Assembly (NCBI GenBank): GCA_006503475.1
Contig: RSEH01000177.1
Location: 34,809-98,808 of the forward strand
Origin: Stentor roeselii
Taxonomy: Eukaryota > Ciliophora > Heterotrichea > Heterotrichida > Stentoridae
DNA length: 64,000 nucleotides
Direction: 5' to 3'
The notes beneath the pieces are model-generated. The model ran no database searches and had not been told where the DNA came from. It was given only the letters and a program-made list of their open reading frames with translations. Both the position numbers and the translations under genes were made by a program. Position 1 is the stretch's first letter. The number at the start of each line of letters is the position of its first letter. Shown here one piece after another: positions 56,886-64,000 of this stretch.

Positions 56886-57714
56886 TTAATTTGTAGTTGA
56901 AGTAACTGAATTGATTTAGTTTGGAAAAATTAAGTTGAGGGTTTTGAAATTTGGAAAATTTGAGGTTTTTGGGTTTTTTATGAGGTTTTAGGGTTTTTTG
57001 AAAAATTTTTTGAATGATTTTTGGTTGGGGGATGGATTTTATTTGGTTTGAAGGAGAATTTAAAAATCAGGGTTCATCTTTTTTTATGTTTGGATTAGTG
57101 AATTGTTGAACTTTATCAGTAAATTTTATCAAAGAGATCGATTATAAGTATTAAACTTTAGTGTAGATTCTAGGGAGGTGATTTGATTGAGATAGTGATA
57201 TAGTTCAGCAATTTATAGGTGAAAATAAGATTGATTGTATCTATTTAACTTTATATTCTGAGGAATCATTAAAAATCTATTCGTGGAATATTGTAACTAT
57301 AATTTATAAACATTGGAGAAATTATATACATTGGATAGAAACTGAATAAACTCAAAGATTTTGAATAATCTTCATCATAATATATCTAAATAATGATTAA
57401 ACTTGAGAAAAAGGTAACTAAAATCATTTAATTTAAAATAAATAATTATCATTCCTTATTACTATTTAATCATTTTAATCTTAAGTAGAAATTAGGTGAA
57501 TTATTACCTGAAAATTACCTTATTCTTGAACAACTCACTAAAATTGAATCAAAATCTATCTATAAATAAATCTAAATAATAAATCATAAAATAATTCCTT
57601 ACTAAATTACTTAATCACCAAAAAAACTAAAATTTCCATGAAAAACTTGACTTTATTCAAAAACCAATAACCAAAAACCTGTAAATATCTAATCTTTAAT
57701 AACACAATCAATAA
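56886..57714. other. Divergent intergenic region, no gene seen
   Basis: The left ~180 nt are G/T-rich (TTTGAGGTTTTTGGG), i.e. C/A-rich on the strand of the minus gene. The right end is A/C-rich before the plus-strand acyltransferase. The centre is plain AT-rich. Confidence 0.5.
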
Positions 57715-59337
57715 ATGTCATTCCAAGTTGAAACTCTCCAAGCAGAGCTGGAATCAAGCATAAAGCTTTTAGAAGGTCTAAAATCAAATCCACTTCCTGA
57801 GCCATTCTCAAATTCAAGTCTCAAAAGGTCAGAAATGCTAGAAAACCATAGATCAGAGTTAAAATCCTTGAAAAATCAAATGATTCGCCAAGTTGAAAAA
57901 GAACTGAAATCCTTCAGTATTTCATTTGACAAGAAAGTAGACGAGATAATCGACGATTCAATTCAAGAAAACTCGAAACCTGTTAAAAAAAACATCTTTA
58001 GTCAAAAAGTGCATAAAAATAGGAGTTCATTGTTGATGAAGATGCATAGAAATGAGAATGTAAGAACTGTTTATCATATTTTCATTTCGATCATGGTTAT
58101 TATGTGCGCTGAAGAAATTGTTTCGAATTATATTACAACTGGAGACTTCTTTAATACACCGTTGTTTAAAGTGATTTTTAAGGATCTTCATTTGATTGTT
58201 CCTTTCTGGTTTTTAATGGCGGGATTCTCGTTTTTAATTGTTCCTTTTGTGGTTTTTATACATGTTTACCAGGTCAGGTTTTACTTCTGGATCCTTCCCT
58301 ACACCTCAATGCTAATCTCTCTAAACCTAATCCCATCTTTATTCTGTCTCTACATGGAATTCCCAATGGCAAGCGGTCTAATAGTAACCTGCGAGATGGT
58401 TCGAATGTCTTTAAAACTCCATTCATACCTTCGAGAAAAGCTTTTATTCGGCAACGGTGAAAACGAGTACTCAAATTTCATTCCTCCTTCCCTTTCCCAA
58501 AAAGGTATCTCAATCGAATCATTAAACCTTCCAATAATAAAAATCGAAAATCTTTCAACCGAGCTAAAAAAATTCTTATTTTTCTTCTTCGCCCCGACAT
58601 TGATTTTCCGAGACGACTACCCAAGAACTAATTATCCCGACAGACTTTCTCGAATTTTTTCAAGTCTATTAAACGTTTTAGGTACCATGTCATTTACCTA
58701 CGTTCTTTTTTCACAGTACTGTTATCCTTACTTTCGACAGTCATGGAACAGTACCTGGAGTCTTCACTTTGTGTTAACCAGTTGGTTTAAAGCGATGATT
58801 CCTGGAACTTTATTACTTGTAATGCTTTTTTATGGAATGTTGCACAGTTGGTTTAATCTTTGGGCGGAAATTCTTAGGTTTGGTGATCGTGAGTTTTATA
58901 GGGACTGGTGGAATGTGACTAATTTTGCTGATTATTATCGAAAGTGGAATATTGTGGTTCATGAATGGCTTTTTCATTATATTTATCAGGATACTATTCG
59001 ATTTAGTAAGGGAAAAAGTCCTTATTTTTTAGGGTTTTTTTTAGTGTTTTTTGTTTCTGCTGGAGTACATGAACTTATTCTTACGGTTTCTATGAGGTTT
59101 TCTTATCCTATTCTTATGGTCATGTTTGGAGGACCTGGAGCACTTAACTCTTTGGTCAGGACTGGGGATAAGAGAGCTTTGAATATTATTGTTTGGTCTG
59201 GACTTTTTGTGGGGAATGGACTTTTAGTGGTCTTTTATAGCTGGGAACATTTTGCTAGGCAGAGTCTGGACTTGAGGGAGAAGTATGGGTGGAAAGCGTT
59301 TTTTATACCTCACTCTTGGGGATTTGTTGAACGGTAG
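57715..59337 (+). CDS. Sterol/diacylglycerol O-acyltransferase (MBOAT, ACAT/DGAT1 type), 540 aa
   Basis: The polar N-terminal ~110 residues precede about eight hydrophobic segments. The family signature FYRDWWN is at ~391-397, followed by YYRKWNIVVHEWLFHYIY split around residue 405-425, and the catalytic His in SAGVHEL (~451). ACAT/DGAT1 enzymes esterify sterols or diacylglycerol with acyl-CoA in the ER, making storage lipid. Length and motif spacing are normal for the family; the substrate cannot be told from motifs alone. Codon use switches twice between G/T-rich and A/C-rich blocks. Confidence 0.93.
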   Translation: MSFQVETLQAELESSIKLLEGLKSNPLPEPFSNSSLKRSEMLENHRSELKSLKNQMIRQVEKELKSFSISFDKKVDEIIDDSIQENSKPVKKNIFSQKVHKNRSSLLMKMHRNENVRTVYHIFISIMVIMCAEEIVSNYITTGDFFNTPLFKVIFKDLHLIVPFWFLMAGFSFLIVPFVVFIHVYQVRFYFWILPYTSMLISLNLIPSLFCLYMEFPMASGLIVTCEMVRMSLKLHSYLREKLLFGNGENEYSNFIPPSLSQKGISIESLNLPIIKIENLSTELKKFLFFFFAPTLIFRDDYPRTNYPDRLSRIFSSLLNVLGTMSFTYVLFSQYCYPYFRQSWNSTWSLHFVLTSWFKAMIPGTLLLVMLFYGMLHSWFNLWAEILRFGDREFYRDWWNVTNFADYYRKWNIVVHEWLFHYIYQDTIRFSKGKSPYFLGFFLVFFVSAGVHELILTVSMRFSYPILMVMFGGPGALNSLVRTGDKRALNIIVWSGLFVGNGLLVVFYSWEHFARQSLDLREKYGWKAFFIPHSWGFVER

Positions 59338-62219
59338 GATTGGTAGTTTTGGATTAGAGATAATAGGTTTTTAGAATTTTTTTTAGAAGGATTTTGGATA
59401 TGTTATCAAGATATTTTCATCAATTGAACTGATCAAGCATGCAATTGACTTGATTTATTAGTTTCCTTTCAAAGCTGTTGAAAAAATACACCATTTATAT
59501 GTTAGAAGCATCAACTGAAAAAGCACCCTTCGAATTTCATTTAGCTCACTAAGTTAAATATCTATCCTAAGTACATCTTTTATCAAATCAAAACTTAACG
59601 AAACTTAAATTTTCGATTATTTCGAAGTTTAATTTAAAATTTGTGATTTTTTAAAGATTTAATTTTTCCAGATGTGAATTTTTTAAGCTTTGCATTATTT
59701 GATATAATTAATTGAGGCACATGAAAATTAAAAAAAAATTGAGTTATCTTGGTTTAAACTCTTAATGAAAAGAATCTCTTTTCATTTATCTTATTAGAAT
59801 AACTCTTAAAAATCTAATTATTACGATTCGAAATCTTTCAGATAATCCAGGCTCCTGATGATTTTGGTAAGTTTTGATGAAAGTCAATTATGTTAATTTT
59901 TGAAAGACTATCTTGAAAATAAACAAAGAAGATTATAAACCTTGAATATTTTTTAAAAATCTGATCTATTAAAAAATTGTTTTGAGAGACTTTGTCAAAG
60001 AAAAATTATTTTTCATGTTTTTTGTCTTTGTTGAAATTCTTTTGTTTAAGCGAGTATTGATGGAATGGATAGAAATAATTGGATATAGGTTGTTTTAAAA
60101 GTTAAAAAAGATAAGATATTTAAAGAAAAGGGCTCAAATGTTGCGCGATTTATAGTAAAATAAATCAATTTCTATTCTTTAACAAATTTTGATTAAATTA
60201 TATTTGGTTTGAATTAAGATTCTATCATGCTGTTAAAAATTTAATTTTTTTTAAGTGGATATTCTTTATCTCAGTTTCATAGATATTAAATTGAAGACTT
60301 TTATTCTTTTTCTAGAATTATTTTTATATAAGATCAGGTCTTACTCTTAATTCTTATATGATTCATTTTATGATTTTAATAAATGTATTTTTAAGGTTTA
60401 CATGTGTTTAATATTAGTTTTCTTGGTTTTTTCTTCGATTATATAATTTTTCAAGACCTCACAATAGAATGATTAAACTTAACAACCCAAGTTTACTTGC
60501 CATACGCTAGACAGAAGAATGAGAATGTGTAAATTATGATAAATTAAAAAATTTAGAAATCAAACAATTCAACTTTATCTACAAGCCAGGACTATAAGAG
60601 CTATTTTATTGTTATGTAAATAAATAGCGCTAAAATGAGTATAGATTGTATTTTGATTTTTTTACTTTTGAATCCTCAAATATAATCAAATTTTCTTCTA
60701 TTACTATATCAATATTACGGTAAAAATTGACAGATTTATCAGGAACTATTAATGAATAAAATGTGCGAACTCATGAATTTATTTTGATTCAAAAATTTCA
60801 CAAGTATTTAAAATCATATATGATATCAAATAATTTAAATATTCATTTATAATTTGAATAGTTTTGTAATTTATCAAATCTATAAGAGTTTCATACTTTA
60901 TATCAACAATACAATAGAGTCAAATTTAAAGGCTTTTAAGATATTATATTGTTTGTAGAATAAGAAGAGATAATATCGATCAGTATACTAGAATAGCATT
61001 TTTTATATTCACTTTATTAATCACTGTGAAAAGGTTACCAAAATGAAGTGATTTAAACAATAATTTAAACTGAATATGTATGCCTGTTTAAATTAATAGT
61101 AAGAAAGATCATGATCCTTCAATAATAAACATTTAATCGAAGTTTTACTGTCTTAACAGAAATTCATGCATAAATCCAGTCTAAAATTCGATTTATCATA
61201 ATCCTCAGCATTTTTTGATTGATACATAATTTTAAAATAATGAATAGGGATGTATCTAGATATTGCAAAATATTAGAAAAGATTTTTTTAAAATAATGAA
61301 TAGGGATGTATCTAGATATTGCAAAATATTAGAAAAGATTTTTCGCATGTTTCTTTATTTTGAAATTTTAACGGTTTTAAATTTGTGAACAAGTCCTCAG
61401 TTTAACTTTCACAATTTGATTTTTTCTCACTACTTTAGTGTTTACCAGAGAAAGTAGCTAAAATAGGGAATTCTAAAAAAGCTTCTCTTTGATTAAAAGA
61501 GTATTATATAATCTGGACTCTATACTGAAATATTTGCACAAGTTAATTTACTGTTTTTGTTTTTGGGATTAGTTGATGTTTGCTTAACGGTATCCATTTT
61601 AAATTTACTTAGAATTGATTTGGTTAATTTTTCATATAGCTAATGAAACTTATAAATTTTTAGACAATCTTAAATCCGTTCAGTATTTTTCTAATACTGT
61701 TTAAGTACTAAATTTTAGAGGTAATAAGATATGAAGGACCATTTAATGACCTTATGTAAATATTCTTTATTAACTTTTTTGTGTTTAAAGTTAGATTGAA
61801 GGCTAAGTAATAAACTTGGAAATCTTGGATAGACTTTAGAAACTTAAAAAGTAAGTATAAATATAAAAATTCTAAAAAAAATTACTTAATTCTTCATTAA
61901 AAGTCTATGGGATCTGAAAATCAAATATATTTCATAAAGAAATTTCATATAGATAGTTTTAAAATAACCCAGTGATTTACATTCACACTCTCATTATATT
62001 AAAATGCGAGAAACTTAAAAAGTAAACACAATTAAAAGTTTTTTGTTCAAATAATGAGTTGTAATCTGTCTTGGTTTTATAAATGACATAAAATTTATTA
62101 TTAAAGTATATTAAGTGATAAGGGAATCTTCATGTGAACCTCGCAATATTCTGCAACCCTAAACCTTAAACCACATAAAAATCCCTCCAAAATTCACACA
62201 AAAAAAAATTCAATAAAAA
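59338..62219. other. 2.9-kb gene-poor AT-rich region
   Basis: No ORF with recognisable coding character on either strand and no RNA gene. The only structure I see is the perfect 56-bp tandem duplication at 61231-61342. The last ~70 nt before 62220 are A/C-rich, like a plus-strand 5' flank. Confidence 0.6.
61231..61342. repeat. Perfect 56-bp tandem duplication
   Basis: Unit 61231-61286 is repeated without change at 61287-61342 (begins TTTAAAATAATGAATAGGG, ends TTAGAAAAGATTTT). The identity in a region under no visible constraint points to a very recent event or an assembly artefact. Confidence 0.9.
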
Positions 62220-63128
62220 ATGCATTCAAATCTCTTATCCTACCTCTTAATCAAGCCTCAACTTTCCTCAACCCCCGTTCACCCGAACTTACCCAATCCA
62301 AAAAAAAACAAAATAACTCTAAACACAGGAAAAAAATACAAAATCTCAAAAATCTTTCCAGAATCAACAAAAAACTCAGAAGTCTTCAACTCAATTTCTT
62401 CCTTATTCCAAAGCCTAGATTCCGGTGAAAGTTCAACAATAATAATCTACGGTCCTCCGAATTCAGGTAAAACAAAAACTCTTCACGGTTGCCTAAAAGA
62501 CCCAGGGATCTTAAATCGTTCAATTTCGCAGATCTTTCGTTCTTTAGGTGAAAATTTTTCATATAAATTTCGAGTGATTCAAGTAAAAGGAGAGAAAATC
62601 GTTGACATGCTTTCAGATGAGAAAAAAATGAGAAAAGTTGAATTTCAAGAAAAAAGTTTTAAATTGATTGGAATTAAAAAAGTTGAAGTTTTTCATGATT
62701 TTGATGTTTTTGAATTGGTTCAAAGGGTACTTGATGGAATTGAAGTGAGGCAGGTAGGGTGTAAATATTTTAGTCTTGTTTTTGATTTGGAGGTGAAGGA
62801 AAAAGGATTTGGAAATGATGGAAAAGTTAAAAGGGCTTTTGTTAGGTTTGTTAATTTCAAACCTTTTAACTTTTGTGGTCTTGGATATGAAGGAACTACG
62901 AAGGATGAATATTTCATGGCGTCTTTTCAAGCACGGGTTTTTAATAAAGTTGTCTTTAGGATTGTTAAGAAGAAGAATTTGCCGAATTTTACGGAATCTG
63001 GAATTACGACTTTGCTTCAGAGTAGTTTTATTTGTTCGAAAGTTTTGATTTTGAGTTGTGTTAGGAATGTGGATACGGAAGATAATCGATTTACTTTGAT
63101 GAATGCCGCTAGAATCTCGAATGGTTAG
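62220..63128 (+). CDS. Minimal, diverged kinesin-like protein, 302 aa
   Basis: P-loop IIYGPPNSGKTKTLHG (~76-91) corresponds to the kinesin YGQTGSGKTYTM. The end NFTESGITTLLQSS, KVLILSCVRN and NRFTLMNAARIS corresponds to kinesin NSKLTRLLQDSLGG, ...ISP and TLRFASRA. Switch II (DLAGSE) is replaced by NFKPFNFCGLG, and switch I SSR is not evident. No coiled coil or tail is present. It may bind nucleotide but is unlikely to be a normal motor; a regulatory or decaying kinesin is possible. Confidence 0.72.
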   Translation: MHSNLLSYLLIKPQLSSTPVHPNLPNPKKNKITLNTGKKYKISKIFPESTKNSEVFNSISSLFQSLDSGESSTIIIYGPPNSGKTKTLHGCLKDPGILNRSISQIFRSLGENFSYKFRVIQVKGEKIVDMLSDEKKMRKVEFQEKSFKLIGIKKVEVFHDFDVFELVQRVLDGIEVRQVGCKYFSLVFDLEVKEKGFGNDGKVKRAFVRFVNFKPFNFCGLGYEGTTKDEYFMASFQARVFNKVVFRIVKKKNLPNFTESGITTLLQSSFICSKVLILSCVRNVDTEDNRFTLMNAARISNG

Positions 63129-64000
63129 ATAATTATATTGAAATAAGTTTCATATGGAAGTTAAAAACCTTATTATTTTAAATATAAGAAAATAACTTAT
63201 AGAAAAATTGATAAGTTATAGAAAGAGAAGAAAAAATAAAAAGCAGTTATAATAACAATCCATTTTAAGTAGAATAGAAAAAGGCTTTAAAACTTTTGTC
63301 GATTATGTCTAAAACGTGGATTTTATCATACACCTGAATAAGTGTTGAACTAGTTTAACAAATACATAATTCCTAGTTTTGGCAGTATTATAAAATAATA
63401 TCTTTATTGGTTCATTGAATCAAGAATAGTTTAAGACAATAGCGTCCTAAATGTAATTCATATAATCAACATATTTCCTTTTAAATTACTACTATAACAT
63501 CAGATACTAAAATTTCATAATCTAAACCCAAGATTCCATAGAAAGCATTCAAAATCATGTGAAAAGTAAATAAAGTAGTATTTAAAGCATATGATTTTCT
63601 TAAAATAGATCATTTCTAATTTAATCACTTTTTCAATTTATTCCAGAGAACTAACATGCATTATTTCAAATCCATTTTTTATCCCAACTAAGTCAACAAA
63701 GACTGTCAAATGAATGCTAAAGTTAAATATTAAAAAAAATTATTCAATATTTTCTAGATTTACTTTGGAAAAAGAAAAAAATTCATAAGTTTCTATCTAA
63801 AGATTACTCAAGAAGAATGTAAGACTTCTTTCATTCTAAATAAAACTAGTTATAAATAATGATTTTAAGAATTAATATATGATCGAGGATATTAAAGTTT
63901 TATTGAACCTTTCGATGAGAACCTAATTGATTACCCAGAGTAAGTCTTTATGACTTTTATGATGAGGGTGGCTTTCTTTGAAGTAAATATTTAAACCCGA
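63129..64000. other. AT-rich right end, no gene seen
   Basis: No open frame of coding character on either strand. There are no repeats of note and no telomeric sequence at the edge. Confidence 0.5.

Noticed and set aside
63129-64000. Possible chromosome end at the right edge
   Set aside because: No CCCTAACA-type or complementary repeats are present; the gene-poor DNA simply runs to the window edge.

Overview
The window looks like ciliate macronuclear DNA, most probably from a heterotrich close to Stentor. It is AT-rich and packed with short, mostly intronless eukaryotic genes on both strands. The standard genetic code works throughout: several complete ORFs end in TGA (for example at 29779, 51206, 52950 and 55965) and none needs a reassigned stop. 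Three interrupted genes are repaired by removing exactly 15 nt, each matching GTAA-N4-TAA-N2-AG. Ultra-short 15-nt introns plus the standard code fit Stentor better than Blepharisma (TGA = Trp) or oligohymenophoreans (TAA/TAG = Gln). The species assignment is inference.

Layout. 1-1000: 3' part of a thiolase and a small membrane ORF. 1041-9330: a tandem segmental duplication of roughly 3.4-3.7 kb. Both copies keep a geranylgeranyl-diphosphate-synthase-type gene, but the remaining genes have decayed reciprocally. 9366-17874: an acidic ORF, an F-box protein, a NEK kinase, a CDPK, a multi-pass membrane RING protein (spliced), KRI1 with two ZZ fingers (spliced) and ribosomal protein eL8. 17875-20011: a decayed copy and an intact copy of a RING protein with a PHR-like end. 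20043-31026: a Fused/STK36-type kinase, a coiled-coil protein, an ankyrin-AGC kinase, small membrane proteins, a second F-box paralogue, a protist repeat protein and a Josephin deubiquitinase. 31027-41170: a PTEN-like phosphatase, ribosomal protein eL42 without most of its zinc cysteines, TAF6 (spliced), unknown ORFs, a GTPase-like protein, a tetraspan protein and a RecQ helicase. 41769-47713: two tandem UPF1-family helicases. 47748-56885: a run of mainly minus-strand genes: elongin-B-like, SHIPPO-like, zinc-finger/coiled-coil with a CaaX end, flavodoxin-fold reductase, STPGR axonemal protein, CnoX-like thioredoxin/TPR. 57715-59337: an ACAT/DGAT-type MBOAT acyltransferase. 59338-64000 is gene-poor apart from a minimal, diverged kinesin-like gene.

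Themes. Many genes suit a large motile ciliated cell: NEK, Fused, CDPK, SHIPPO/STPGR proteins and a kinesin-like protein. Others form a nucleolar/ribosomal set (KRI1, eL8, eL42), a ubiquitin set (RING, F-box, elongin-B-like, Josephin) and an isoprenoid set (two GGPPS paralogues, with a CaaX-ending protein elsewhere). Gene spacing is extreme: two divergent pairs have start codons 5 and 6 nt apart, and one convergent pair has overlapping stop codons.

The most unusual signals are: a ~32-33 bp minisatellite carrying the heterotrich telomere motif (53780-54340); the reciprocal decay in the tandem duplication; GC-rich hairpins sharing the core CGGC-ARA-GCCG in coding DNA, one of them intact in a pseudogene; and alternating blocks of strand (G/T versus A/C) skew inside single genes.
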